DNA of 64,000 nt. It comes from Stratiolaelaps scimitus. Its lineage: Eukaryota; Arthropoda; Arachnida; Mesostigmata; Laelapidae. Below the pieces are notes generated by a model. That model was not told where the DNA came from. It made no database searches and saw only the letters and a list, made by a program, of their open reading frames with translations. The translations under genes and the position numbers were made by a program. Numbering within the stretch: the stretch's first letter is position 1; each line of letters begins with the position of its first letter. Below are positions 1-12,788 of this stretch, piece by piece. Location: positions 2,290,001 through 2,354,000 of the forward strand of contig JABWDB010000036.1 in NCBI GenBank assembly GCA_019614645.1. Reading direction: 5' to 3'.

Positions 1-3000
1 AGGCCGAGAACGATTCCTCTGATACTCGCATAGAGTCCAAGACAATACGCAAATAGCATAGTGACATGCGGCGATCGCATGCATTTGTAACCAGTCCTCG
101 TGGTCTGGCATATATATATATATATATATATAGTGAAGCTGATTGTCGAGATCATCAGCGACTGTGTTGTGCCCGTCGCTTGTGCTGCCTGATGATACTC
201 CTTGTGATAGCGAGTGGTATTCATTTGATCATGAGATGAGAGTTGGACCACTGTCGTTTGAATAACATAGTAATAATTCCGTTTCAGTTAACTCAATGAG
301 TTATGCTTGCGACCGTTCAGGGGGAAGTATTGAACTACGAGCACCAGATCTGTGACAATCCCTCGTTACCGATTGCAGTTACGCCTCCCCCCCCCGCTTG
401 ATTGCCAACCTAACGGTGTGGATTTTGTTTTTATTACCGTACCTCCAGTAAGTTTAGCCTTTTATTATTTTCTAGTTACCTTCTATACCGACACGCATTG
501 TATGCAGACAAATTTGGATACGGCTTATGCGTTTTGGCTGTATTGTCATCATTGACGTCCACTCAGTCGTCTTCCTTGTTAATCTGTATTTGTCTTCAGC
601 AAGCTATGGCTTGATGAACTCCTAATCGCTGTTGAAGCTCGATGTCGTCGACTGTTTCAGCTTACGAGTTCCACTCTGATCCGCTAGCAGAGTGTATGTC
701 AGAGGGAGATCGGTATTCCTCCCCAGAGCTGCCCGTCCCCACATATGCCGCAACGACTGTGGTGGGGTCCTCATACTGAGTTTACGGCTCGGTAGCCATA
801 GAACGACAGCGCGCGGGCGGGGGTGTGTAGAAGTAATAAAGTTTATTGTTTTATCACTATCTCGGTCTGTATTGACTATAAACACTAATAAATTGGCCTA
901 TAGCCACTTAAACAGAGAAGAACAGAAGGAGAGTGAGAGAGGAGAGGGAAGAGAGACTGCCGTGTAGTCGAACAGAGGAGCTGTATACGGCTGCCTTTAG
1001 TTTCCTGCGCGGGTTGTCCTCCCATCATTGGGCGACTCATCGGGTGTCGACGCACGATGTGTGTAGCCATTTTAACAAAAGTCACTAAGTCGCCCTTGGG
1101 AACTAGAGATTACAAACGGCGTTATATCGGCAATTACTTGTGGATATAGCGTGTCCATACCTGCGTTAATATCGAAACGTGTGGGTGCCGTGTCCCTTCG
1201 AGTTTAGTGGGCTGGCCGAAGGGGGCCATCGCTAGAAGAAGCATTGAACAGTCTGAGATAGATTACGGGCATTGGACGACAAAGCAGTACAATGGCAGTA
1301 GTTGGGCGACCTGTAACAAATCGCAAATCGTTTAACAGACGAAACAAACTTGCAGGTTGTGGAATACTTGTATTTGCATGTTCGTGGATTATAAAATGCA
1401 TTTGTACACCTTGGAAATATTCGAAATAATGAGATTTTCAATTAGAACAAAAAATAGTCATTGAGACAGGATACATTCTGTCTCCAGGATAGATCCTGGC
1501 CTGCTTGTTGTCTGTGTGTGTAAATCTCGTGCCAGCTACGACTCTCAACATCTCCATTGTCATCGTCTGGTTGGCCTTCCTTCGTGACATTGTATGTTGT
1601 AATAAGGAATCTGGTATATCGCGTAAGCTAGCCAGCTAAGGTCGTAGCTACAGCCGGCCCTTGTAGATAGGCAGCGCATGTCAGTGTGGTACTCTGAGGT
1701 ATGAAACTGTACCGCTTGCTCCTTACCATCGTCGTCGTCGTCGACGTTGCCTTCGTCGTCGGCCTTCTGCCGGTAGCCCTTCGGGCCTGATTCCCGCGGT
1801 GGCGAGCATGGCAGGCGCAGCTCTCCTTTGAATACTAACGAGCAGTGGTAGTCGCCGTACTTGTAGTGATGCTCCTACCACCGCTGCTGCTGCTACTGAC
1901 GCCACCGCCGCCACCGTAGTCTCGTGGTGGCGAGTTGCCGTGAAAGGAAAGCCAGGTGGGTCAGACTAACTGACGTTGTGACTCTTGTGGGCGGTGTACA
2001 GGCCGTGCTACATGGCGTGATCTAGCGCAGCTCGGCATCCTAGAGTGGCACACGACAAGAGGTGGATCTTGTACAGAATGCCACTTAGTCTTGGACGCCC
2101 CTTGTGCTCCCCTTCGTGGCATTAATGAGCTGTGCAGCACAAGCACGACGGACTCAAAAGAACTATAGTGGCTGCCCTATTGCTGCACGGTGGGACTATG
2201 AACTCTGCGTATTATACCTTTACTGTATAAGCGGCCGTAACAGTACGAGTGGTGGTGGTGGTGGTGGTAGCCGCCACCACCTCTGATCCTGGCTTGTATC
2301 TTCCTCGGTCCTGTTCTGGAAAGTAACGGTGACCCGCTATGTTCGTGTGCAGGATGCCGCTGCCGCAGCTGCTAGTGAAGCTCTTGAGCTCCGTCGACAA
2401 GGAACGGAACGACCGTTCAAGGCTAATCCTTACTTACAAGTTCTCTAATATTGTTTGTTGCTGCCCGGTGAGCGTTGTTGCTGCGAGTGTTTGAGCCAGC
2501 CGTTCCGCGGCGCGCGCGCACAACGCTACGGTGACGGAGAAGAAGGCACAGATGATGGCTGGCTGGCTAGCTAGCTCAGGATACTTGTGCTCGCGGGCTT
2601 AGACCGCTCAACGATGCGGACTCGATTCTCATCAAAAGTTACGCCGCCGACTCGCTGCTGGCAATCTATCCTCCTTCTCCATTCTGTTATATGTTTCAGC
2701 CTTCGCCCCTTTGAGGGACGGATAACGCCCGAGCTGGAGGTACTCGATGTGAGAGAGGAATAACACTACACTGCGACCTGCACTAGCTCTCGCAGGGGAA
2801 CAGCAAGCAAGGAAGGAGGAATTGTGCGAATGAAGATCGCGATGTGGCCGAGGTGCAATAGAATTCCTGGAATGTCACTTTAGGGAATACGGCCCCCTCG
2901 TCCACTACTGCTACAAGTCACCACCCGTCGTCGGCGGACTCGACGAAACCGAAAGAGAGATCTCAGCTGTTAGGCCTCGCCGTCCGCACTGAGACTGACT

Positions 3001-6000
3001 GCACAGACGGTGGCTGAGACAAGCAGGGGGAATAAGTGCGACACTGCGGTCAGTAGGGACACCGTTGACTCGTTCTAAATGGAGAACCCCGGGACGAGTC
3101 AAACAACTGGCACATTTCTGCTCATCGAATTGTCACACTACTACAGCTGTCTGTGTAGTTCCTATTGCTAAAACGCCTATGGGCTACCTTAGACGGCAAA
3201 GTGGCTTATGGATGAGTTCGGAGACCTTCGTAATAGGAGTTCTCGGTCAATAGCCTGTATCTTTTCCGTGGCCAGGCAACACGTTTGAGAATTGAGGATA
3301 CATCTACGTCGAACGATACGATATCGTGTAAAATTTATTTATTCATTCAGCAGTTATATCATAAACGAGAGCACAGAATGTCCATTTAGAGAAGGTTTGG
3401 GCTGGATAACTTCTCCATCCGTTAAATCATATATATTAGCCAGTAGCCTTTTCACTCGCCAGTCTCAAAGTTAGCTTGGCTCTCCTTCTCTGCACTTGCA
3501 GGCGTTACACCATAAACAAAGTATATCTATGTGTTATGTATGTATGTTCGGTCAGTCCCAATGATGAAAAACCTAGAGCGTCTAGCACATTGGCATATGA
3601 GCTTGAGTCGCAGATATCTGTAGAGCGTCCTATATTATTGTTCGACTAGCCAAGTCTCGGCTTGTTTTACTTGCCCAAATCACCACCACCACCGTGGGCA
3701 AGTTTGCCGACCGTCGTCGACCGTACGCGAACGCGCCCACGAGCTGCGCACTTATGCTGGTCGCAGTTGGCTTGTGTAGGCCGGGTATCGGCCGCGCCTT
3801 GCCCAGTGGGAGTCGGAGGGTCTGGCGCCTCGATGTTGGTTCGTTCGTTGGTCGGTCTGTCTGTCTGTCTGCCATTCTGCCGCGGTGTAGGTCTGTTGGC
3901 CCATGGTCGTCGCGCGGCAGTAGTCCGCAAGAGCCCTGGTCTCGGAAGAGTGCCACAGCGAAAGTGAGAGAGAGAGAGAGAGTGAGAGAGAGACAGAGTG
4001 AGAAAGCAGCAGCCCAAGTTTAACTCCAGAGTATGGTGGTTTCTATGGCTGCTCCTGGATCCTGTAGCGGCCAGACGAGACGGCCCGTTGTTCGCCACCA
4101 CCAGACTAACAACGAACGCTTCGTCCTGACGCGTGTGTTCGTACTCACTATGTAGACACACCACGATCTCTCTCTCTCTCTCTGTCTCTCGCCCCCGACC
4201 CAAAGGGCACTCGCCTCCGTTCCAGCTAGTCTTCCCTCCCCTGCCGGTGGGTCCGTTTTCTCGACGAAGTCGCAAGCCGATGGTCATTTACATAATAGAA
4301 GTTTAAAACATTTAATGTATTCCGGCATACATACGTTATATATACGATGATGGCCTTTGACCGATTTTTATGGCGCGGGTGTCGCTTCAAACGCATGAAG
4401 TTGGCCAGTGGGTGCATGGTTGGTGGGTGGCCCGTGGCCTGACCTGCTGCTCAGGGAAGGGGTCAGCCTGCTGATTCGTTGCCGGCCGAGGAAGCAACGC
4501 CCGTCCGCCAGAGAAGGAGAACCCATATGTGTGTGTGTGTCTGTGACCGTGTATCGCCTGTGACTCAAGACCAGATGCCTCTTGGCACGCAGCTATAATA
4601 CTCCGACGACTGCAACCGCTGCCCAGCTGACCGCGAATGGAACCCGCGCGAATGGGGCTGACGGAGGGGTCGAGCGGTTGGCGACGGCCGTGCGTACTGC
4701 TGGACTGGCCAGCGGGCCAGCTCGGCGGTGAGGAAACGAACGACACCACAACTCCGAATTGAATTTGCCACCACCGTAGAGAGCGAGAGCGAGCCAGCGA
4801 GACTCCGACAACACTGCTGTGCTGCCGGACGGACGGGACACACCCGACACACATACAACAGCCTATTTCGGCAAAACGACTGCTGTGCCGCGCCGGCAAA
4901 GGGAACTGAAAGCAAGCGGCGTCTGTCAAAGTGGCAAGTTGCGTCGAAACCACCCGACGTAGACCACTGCACGATGGCCGTACCACTGCACGATGCGATC
5001 TTGCTCGTCGGATTGGTGGTGGTGGGGCCGCCGGCCGCCAGCAGTGGAAGTTGCGCTGTGGCAGCGGATTCCAACAACGACTGCGCTTAGATTCTTCACC
5101 CGGCCAGCAAAAGCGAATCAGAGCTAGTTAGAACGAAAGAAACAGAGAGAGAGAGAGAGGAATCCATCGCCAGTTTCGACTGTTGTTGCCGTCGTCATAT
5201 ACGGGGCAAAATGGCAATAGAATTTGATTCGTGTTTTAAGTTCGGCTCTCGTTCCAAACGCTAAGTGGACGCTGGATATCGCTGAAGTTGGAACTGTTAT
5301 GAAACGCTTGGAGGTCTACCCTCGCCTACGAGTGATACAGGCAGAGAGAGAGAGACGTGACGAAATTGTGAACAGTTTTTTACGATTACGACATTGGCTA
5401 CATTGTCGTTTTACGCCAAGGAGTGCTTGTCCTACGAAAAAAAGAAAGAAGCCTATTCACACAGACCGGGACGGCTACGGCAAGCGTTTGTGGCTGAAGG
5501 TCCGCCCCACAACACTGGAACGGAAACTCTCGCATATAGGTAGAACGATGTAATAGCTGATTGTGGAATACGCTGTCCTTTTCGTATGTACCAACTAGTT
5601 CCTTCGCGGTCCTGTATACTCCGTGGTTGGTTCAAGACACATACAGGTTCTGTTCAATGTTTTTAAAATGTGACATATTAAATATGATAGTGATAGATAA
5701 TTGTTCTATTCAAGGCACTGGACGTGAAGTAAGTGAAGCGAGACGATCACATCTTCGGATAGGTATCTACATATATGAAGATAATACTGGAAAGTATGAT
5801 TCGCGTTCAGTCACTCGTGGTGTGCGGTTGAACGAAGTACCGAATTGAGTGGTATTATCACTCACATCAGAAATCGAGCTATACCTCCTTGCTTTTGACT
5901 TTTTTGGCCGGGTAAATCTGGCAAATTAAGCAACGAAGTACTATTTGACACGCCCACAGGCAGTGCATATTGGACAGGTTAAATGTTCGCTGGAACAGAG

Positions 6001-6560
6001 TTCAAATGAGTGTTGCAAATAAATGTTCCTACTTGATTGACTTAGTTTGCGGCTATTCTAGAGGGAACGTTTCCACTCCCTCGGGCTCAGCCTATGTTGT
6101 AATATCGCAGTTCCACGCTGCGGTTGCATGATTACTAATTACTATTGAGCATCCCGTCCCAAGGGACAAACGGCTTGCAGACGATGGGTAGTCGGCAGGT
6201 AGTTGACAGTGGAAGGGTTGTTGTATCGGCCATTCTTTAGAGGTTCTTTAGCTTTTGGAGACGATTCGTAGGAGTGTTCTGGCAAGCGTTAAACATTTCC
6301 CAAGCGGAGTGTCCTTCGAGGTCGTTGTCGCGATCCCAATCGCGAAGGCCCAATGGAGTTCGTTGCGGCAATCGCGACAGCAGGGCGATCTCTTGGTCTC
6401 GTGCATTGACGGGCACGTCTCTCACGAGAAAGAAGCCAACTCTGAGGAGACGAAAAGAACTGACCAAACGGCATCATTTCGGGGCCCTTGTGGGCCTTTT
6501 GGGGCTGGATGACGCTGGTTTAATCGGAGGGATCGCATCGCCTCGGCATTCGTTAGATGG
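1..6560. other. No recognisable gene
   Basis: Apart from the TA repeat at 110-132 and GA/CT tracts near 4 kb, I see nothing identifiable. The largest frames (minus strand, 3667-4287 and 4387-4986) overlap each other and other long frames, and part of their sequence translates GA/CT repeats. One GTAAGT at 447 follows an open frame (DCQPNGVDFVFITVPP) with a possible acceptor at about 377, which is too little to call an exon. Confidence 0.6.
110..132. repeat. (AT)n microsatellite
   Basis: 23 bases of alternating A/T. Confidence 0.97.
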
Positions 6561-8000
6561 ACACAAGAAAGCAACGCGTTGTCGATCAGTGTGCGTGTCC
6601 TTCCGATGGCCGTTGTCGTAGCCGCGATTGCACACACAGACAGCAGTAGCAACCGGGTGGGCTGTCACCCCAAGAATCACGAGCTATCTCAACCCTGCCG
6701 CCCGCCCCCGCAGCCGGCCGCGACCACCAGAGCCACTGAGCATTGGTGGCGCCACCACCCCAGAATAGTCCCGAGCATCGGCGCAGTTTGCTTGCCCCGC
6801 TGCCCCATGTTTATTTATGTTGGCCCGACGCCAGGCCCGCCAGCTCGCTTGCTGCTCAGACGGCAGCAGGCAACTCGGTATAACTGCGTTCTCCTTACAT
6901 GCTGCCCTTCGGCGGGAGGCTCTGCAGTGGCAGACACAGCAGCAGCTCCAACCGGGGCAATGTCCATTTGGACTATTGGACGCACGCATGTGTAGATCTC
7001 GTTATTGTCTCCGGAATGTCCTGCCTCGTCTCTCGCCTGGATAGCCGCTGCTGTTGCCGCCTCTGCCACCGCCACCGCCACCGCCGCCCTTGCCGTTGCC
7101 GCGTCCTGGCCACGCTGCCGACGATGGTAACGATGGTTGGCTTTGCTGGCTGGCCCCCCAGCACTGCTGAAGCATAGGAACACGCCTGGCGGCCACCACC
7201 ACCACCACCGGCACCGTTGCGACGCCCGCCGCTCGGTGCATCCGTCCGCACCACACACGGCGGACGTTGGAACAGAACAAGCGGAGAGTGCAGAAGCCCT
7301 TTTCACAACAACACTTACTGGTACTGCTGTGGCAGCGTCGGCTGGTCAGCGGCGGGCTCGGTTACACGCAAGAACGCTTCGGTAGCTTGCTTTCGCTAGC
7401 TGGCAGCACGCTTTCTCGGCTTTTCTTCTTACCTTACTCTGGGCCACCTTACACTAGCATCAACCTGTCTGTGTGCCTGCTCTCCTTGGTTGGTTCTTGC
7501 TGTAGCCCGACAAACGGCAGCAGCCCTTTGGTTCGTCAGTCGGGCAAAGCTCCCTTTTCCCAACCGTGTCTTTCCCGCGCGTGCCAGATCCGTGCCGTCC
7601 GTGTACTAGCTACAACGATCTGAGAACCACACCGGAACGCCGCCAACAGTCGAATCGGGTGACGTGCAAGGCGACAACGTTGTGTGGGTGGTACGCAGCG
7701 TCGAGTGACGTTCGTCGTTCTATTGTAGCATTGTGCTCAGTGTCTGCTGTTCGAGCAGAGGGGTGTATGAGTTACGGTAGTAGATGGGGTACTGCGCACA
7801 GCACAAGACATGGGTTCGTTGCCCCCAACCTCCGGCAACCCCCAAGTTTCACCGTCTCACTCACTCACTCGCCACCGTATGTATGCTGTCGCCATATTCG
7901 TGTCACGTGCGCCGCTCGTTTAGTAGCTCGCAGCAGGCAGGTTTTCCCTAGGACATAGCTTGGCCGCCGGGGCTGCGATGGGCCGAGAAGGGAGGTAATT
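6561..8000. other. GC-rich block, no recognisable gene
   Basis: CCG-, CCA- and CTG-rich DNA in which several frames are open at once on both strands (for example minus 6815-7306 with a Trp run read from CCA repeats). Multi-frame openness of this kind is a composition effect. The block may be a CpG-rich regulatory or 5' UTR region. Confidence 0.5.
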
Positions 8001-8622
8001 GCACCACATACAGCCTAGCGCGCACACACATGCGCCTATCGCCGCCACCGGCCTCACGCCACATAAACACAAACCGCATATCGTATCGTCGGCAGTACAT
8101 CGCGTCGTCTGATTTCAAACCGAAGAAACAACTCGCGGAAAACTAACGCTCTCAGGACAGCGAAGGGTTTCTGTCGCTCAAACAATTGTTTTGCTGTGAG
8201 CGACGACAGCACGAAGCTGCTCAGCAGAAGCACGATGTCTCGCGTTTCTCGAGACGCGCTAGATTTCAGCGCCAGTCGAAAGGTGCGCCCTGTGACGACG
8301 CCGAAATTATCCAACACCTCAACATGCAAAGGAAATATTCCACGGTAATTCTACTGTGTATGTATAAGCGGCTGGCGTCTGCTATTTGATATGTTCGATG
8401 TGTCAACCGATGGCCGCCATTTATTACAGATACGTTTACGTAATCGGTTATCCCCCATTTCCTCTAAACGTATTTGTGTATCCGCTTTTTTCCTCCGGTA
8501 CGTTCTTGTCGTCCCATTCTCGCAAGCATCTTCTTCGTCCTTCTGAAGCTCGTCCAACCGATAGCTGCCGTTCAACCCGCTTCTGCCCGCTTGTCCTTGC
8601 TTGGCGCTCCGAGCGCCAATAA

Positions 8623-8638
8623 CCCCCCCCCCCCCCCC
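8623..8638. repeat. Poly-C run (16)
   Basis: 16 consecutive C, about 20 bases upstream of the TATA box at 8660. Other long G/C runs: G12 at 31434-31445 and G14 at 53148-53161. Confidence 0.95.
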
Positions 8639-8659
8639 GCCGCTAACTCCGCAGCTCAC

Positions 8660-8700
8660 TATAAAAGTACGAAAGATCCTGGGCTCGCCTTCCCAGTCTG
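8660..8700 (+). promoter_or_regulatory. Candidate core promoter (TATA box plus initiator)
   Basis: TATAAAAG at 8660-8667 is a consensus TATA box. About 35 bases from its first T, CCCAGTC (A at 8695) resembles the arthropod initiator, and an ATG begins 27 bases later at 8722. A run of 16 C lies just upstream (8623-8638). Arrangement and spacing fit a focused promoter. Short motifs like these occur by chance. Confidence 0.3.
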
Positions 8701-8721
8701 CCCCAATCTGTACTGCTGCAT

Positions 8722-9090
8722 ATGTCGTGCCCGTATACCCTTCCTGACTGTCGCTGCCGTCTAGATCGACGACGACGACGACGACAGCGGTGTTATTTTG
8801 CTGCTGCTGCTGCTACTTCCGCCGCCGCTTTAGATCCCGTGACAAGTGCCCTTTACAATCCCCTCTTCGTGGGCTTCTGCTCGACCTTCCTTTTGCTTCT
8901 CCAGAACTCGGTTTCCACTCGTATCCGCATGTTCCCGTCGCAGCGTTCTGCCACGCTAGCAGAAAAAAAGAAACGATATACTACAGCACCGGTTCGGTTA
9001 GTTCCTCCTAAAGTTCATTCGAAATCGACGCCTTTACCCACGCGCCTTTATTCTCTATTTATTTCATGTTCGTTCTGCTATTGCTCCTGA
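8722..9090 (+). CDS. Candidate small protein downstream of the TATA/initiator motif
   Basis: 122-codon frame from a true ATG. Features: a Cys-containing start (MSCPYTLPDCRC), an Arg run encoded by the (GAC/CGA)n repeat at 8767-8785, an Ala run, one hydrophobic segment around residues 44-60 (ALYNPLFVGFCSTFLLLL) that could span a membrane, then a basic and polar tail. The low-complexity runs simply translate microsatellites, and the length is within chance for this DNA. It is listed because a plausible core promoter sits directly upstream. No homology recognised. Confidence 0.2.
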   Translation: MSCPYTLPDCRCRLDRRRRRRQRCYFAAAAATSAAALDPVTSALYNPLFVGFCSTFLLLLQNSVSTRIRMFPSQRSATLAEKKKRYTTAPVRLVPPKVHSKSTPLPTRLYSLFISCSFCYCS

Positions 9091-9755
9091 TATACCACCG
9101 CTCAGTTGGCTGAGTTCCCTTGGGGCTCGGGGGTGTGTGCGGGTTTTTCATTCGCGGCCTGTTCATGAACCTCATCTGCGTATGTTGCTGTCATTTGCTT
9201 ATCCACTTTCTGGACAGCGACGAAGATGGCAATGATACAGCTTCTGTCTGCAGCAGTAGCAGCTGGTCTGGGTGGGCCTCCCAAGACAGCCACGTGCATC
9301 TTGCAGTACCGCTGACGTTAAACGTTTAACGGAAAATTTATTTATTAATTAACGTCTCGCACTTTCATCGAGCTGTCCTGCCGATACATGGGTTTTTGCA
9401 ATGGATGATAATGACGAACACGACCATGATGACTATTCTTATTGTTTATACGAGAACGCTCCATCCGGCTCGGTACACAGTGTCGACACCAGCCCGTCCG
9501 TTTCTTAGTTATCCTCCGTTCTATATAGCCGTAGAGGTGAATGTCAGTGTTCTCGTAGTCAGGTCGCCCTATCTCTCACTTATTTCCTGTCGTGTGAACA
9601 GGAAGAAGCAAAACGACTCTGGCTTCATCTCCGCTGGGAATTTCATGCATTTGTAATGTCAGTTTCCTCACACGTTCCTCTTGTTTTCCTATGGACCACC
9701 ACAGTCGATGTGTTCCATACGATAGGTGAGATTGTTCGCTCTTTTCAGATCTGCT

Positions 9756-10409
9756 TTAGACGCTTGCTATCATCGCCAGACGGGGTGAGAGCAGCATGCG
9801 AGGGTCGGGAACGAACGAGAATCGTGCGATCGCTACGAATCCCCCCCGATCTTGATCCGAGAAGAAGATCATCGTAGAATCATTGAATGAAGGTTGCTCA
9901 GTGGACAAGCCATACGGAAGAAACGAGTCCATTGATTGCATCGAAGCATAGTAAATAGTAACGGGTCGAGGGCGGTACTGGAGCTCCGGTGGACCAAGTG
10001 CTGGAACAGTGAATTCGTCTTGAATTCTAAATTGATTTAAGCTTGCCAGCATAGCAGAGCGTTCCGTCGTTACCTGCCTCAGCGCTGGGGCCCAGCCGTC
10101 CCCGGGGCGATCCCTCGAAGGCAGCCAGCGTACGTGGCTAGTCTTCGTAAGGTACTCCACGTTCGGTCTCATGCCGGCAGAACCTCCCAGTCTCGTTGAA
10201 TATGCAATCGCTCTTTTCGATAGCAGCCCCTATTCGACGACCACCCGGCCAGTCGACTGGTGTGGTTTGGCCGATTTGCTGCCCGTTCTACGCAGAGCAA
10301 ATGCTTCCAGTCTTCTTGCTGCAACTCCAATGATTTGTGGTTGCTGTTGAATACCAAGAACTTTGAACTCACCCCTTCCGGCGAGATTAGACTGGGTGTG
10401 TTGCTCCAT
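9756..10409 (-). pseudogene. 218-codon minus-strand frame with one internal TAG
   Basis: From ATG at 10409 the frame runs 59 codons to TAG (10232-10230) and then stays open for another 157 codons to the stop at 9756. The first part has FKVLGIQQQPQIIGVAARR. The second has GMRPNVEYLTKTSHVRW, FRIQDEFTVPALGPP and VTIYYASMQSMDSFLPYG. If coding, the TAG is either a nonsense mutation or is removed by a small intron (possible donor GG|GTGGTC ahead of it). Residue composition is ordinary and not repeat-derived, but frames of this length are not improbable here and I recognise no family. Confidence 0.25.
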
Positions 10410-11708
10410 TTTTATTGGGGGTAAAAGCGAACATTGCGATACATATTGGTTTCTTCATCGGTTTCATCCCATATACGAATTGTCTCGTTGTTGTTTTTAT
10501 TTGCTTGTCAAACACCTAAGTAGTGAGCTCTCCTGTGTAACGGCGACTATAAGGTCTAAAGTCTCTCGTAACTACCCACTGACTGTACTCACCTTTGCAT
10601 CGTGGACGCCGCTCCGTAGCACATACGGCTACTGCACGGATCGCAACAGGCAGCAACCACCAGCCGATATCTAATCTTTGAAAGATGAATCATCAGTCGT
10701 ACTTGTTGTTGCATGACGTCACAAAGCTGTACTAGCTGCTGAGGAGGAGGCTGGACATGTCTAATAAGCCAACGAGAACTTCGCAATTTGTCCAGTCATT
10801 TTATAGGCAGCATCCAGCGCTACCACTCCTATCCATCCACATGAGCAGGAGCGTTTGTGCGCGCGTGTGATCGAACCCACTTCAGAGAATATGTTCATGT
10901 TGATCTCCGGGTGCGGAGTTTGCCCGAACCCAAAATGCATTACACCAAATGGAAGAGGCTTGACAAGTTGTTCCCCAAGTGGTCTAGGGGGTGGAGGCCG
11001 AGAGAAGAACGACCTGGCTGGCTGGTTTGTTTTCTAGGTTGGCAAGCCTTCGAGCGTGCGTACGCCTCGAATGAAAATGTTCAGGTGGGAATGTAGTGCC
11101 TACATGTGAGTGGATGTTGGAGCGCCGACGATTATCAGAGTCGCAGTGCAATCCAGCCGTTGTTCCTATTGGAGGCCCGGGCTGGCGTATTCAGATGGGC
11201 GCCTTGTTCGACCGACAGTCCAAGGCGAAGGTCCCGTACGTGGGCCACTGCATCGAGTGTGTGGACGGCCGTGTGGCCAGGCCACACTAACAGAGGACGG
11301 GACGTCGAAGGGGGCTTTCTCTTTCCCACCTTTTCCGGGAAGCTACCGCGGGCAATGAGGCGTTGTGGAGGAGGAGATGAAAAATGGCTTCGGAGGGGCC
11401 CTTGTCCTCGTGTTCTCGTCCTCTTGACATTCTGGCCTTCTGCTGTTTCTGCCTCTTCCCCGCCTGTCGGCCGCCACTGCCATACGCGGACGGATGGCGC
11501 AGGACAACGCATGGCTTCTTCCTTCGATCGTTGTTCGTCCTCATGGGCATTTTCTCTTCGAGTTCCTGTCGCTGCTGCTGCCGTCGCCTCCGCTACCCCT
11601 CGCGTGGCTGAGACGAGGCCGAAGCCGAGCCACGAGAGCCAGACAGCCAGCGATCTGACGAATGCCCCCGCCCCCTTCCTCTTCCCGCGTGTTCAAGGCC
11701 ACGAGTGA
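10410..11708. other. No recognisable gene
   Basis: Overlapping frames around 11,100-11,700 on both strands lack supporting signals. Confidence 0.5.
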
Positions 11709-12788
11709 AGCATGGCCTCTCCACCATGCATCCTGCCAGTTGCTATCGATATTTTAGGGCGAACAGAGGGAAACAGAACGAAGGGCATTCGTTGATGCCA
11801 GTGACGAAACGAATCAATGTGATTATGATCATTTACAATGGGCTCCTGCCCTGCTCTGTTGCAAATACTAGACTATAATGAATCTAAGTAGTAAGAGTTT
11901 AGTATTGTCAATCTGTGCTCAAAATGTGCTCGGGCCAATGTTTGTGCAACTTGCGATTTTTTGAAGGAGACCCATGTGTTAATGAGGCATGAACTCAAAA
12001 GAAAATGCAGCTCAAATATTCAAATTCGTGGAGATTTGAAAATGTACGTATGTAGACATCACGGGCGTCCTCGTATAGTGCGCCCGTGTATTATGCAGTA
12101 TTCGTGCGAAGGACCTTGATGACCATGACACCCCTGGGCTTGTTGAGATGGGGCGCTTTGGCACTTTGGCGCCGATAGCGGTGATGTACCGTGATCGTAT
12201 AGACGTCCCGTTAACAGGGACGAATATTTGTATTTGTCTGTATAGAGATGGGTTGTAGTCGTGGTGAATTATGAACGAGTCAAATATAAATGCCCTTCGG
12301 TTGGGTCAGTATCGAATTAACATGGACGTCGACGGATGGCGGCAGGTGACCGTCAGAGCCTTAGCCGGGGCAGCCACTGAGGGGGGGTGTGGGGATTTAT
12401 TGGACTGAAGTCAGGAATGAACTGGCACGACGAAGGCCGCGGTGGAACCCGGCACCGGATCTGCGACGGCTGCGCGGGGACCGACCGAAATCGTCTGTTT
12501 AATATTTGACCGTGTCGACGTCCTCAGTAAATTTGTCCCAACCTCCCATCCAGCTTACCCTGCTGCTAGCTACTGCTACCACAGCCGTACGACGAACTAG
12601 AAACATTCGGCGGACCTATCTGTCCTGATGAGTGGACAGATACGGAACTACAGGAGGAGGACAAATTAAATTATAATCTCAGCTTCATTTTTCTAGGAGT
12701 GTATATTTAAAGCTAACTGTGCCACGGCTACGAGCTGATAGATAGTGCTACATATGTACAGCTGGATGCTGGGCGAAAGTCGGCGTAA
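11709..12788. other. ORF-free stretch with three short stem-loops
   Basis: About 1.1 kb with no frame of 60 codons on either strand. It holds three perfect small inverted repeats: CACGGGCG/CGCCCGTG (12060-12067, 12081-12088), CGTCCC/GGGACG around GTTAAC (12204-12209, 12217-12222) and TATCTGTCC/GGACAGATA (12617-12625, 12634-12642). A structured noncoding RNA is possible, but the spacing fits no family I know. Confidence 0.4.

Noticed and set aside
3667..4986. Minus-strand frames of 206 and 199 codons
   Set aside because: They overlap other long frames, part of their sequence translates GA/CT repeats, and they show no motif, promoter or splice support. Such lengths are expected a few times by chance in this window.
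6815..7306. 163-codon minus-strand frame with a Trp run
   Set aside because: The Trp, Ala and Val runs are translations of CCA/GCC repeats; neighbouring frames are also open.
10861..10950. tRNA-like B box (GGTTCGATCAC on the minus strand)
   Set aside because: No A box, acceptor stem or cloverleaf could be formed around it. A similar match near 60,770-60,795 failed for the same reason.
12617..12652. CTGATGAG inside a 9-bp stem, suggesting a hammerhead ribozyme
   Set aside because: The conserved GAAA and the three-helix arrangement are absent. CTGATGA sits mostly in a simple 8-base loop, so it is only a chance match to the core.
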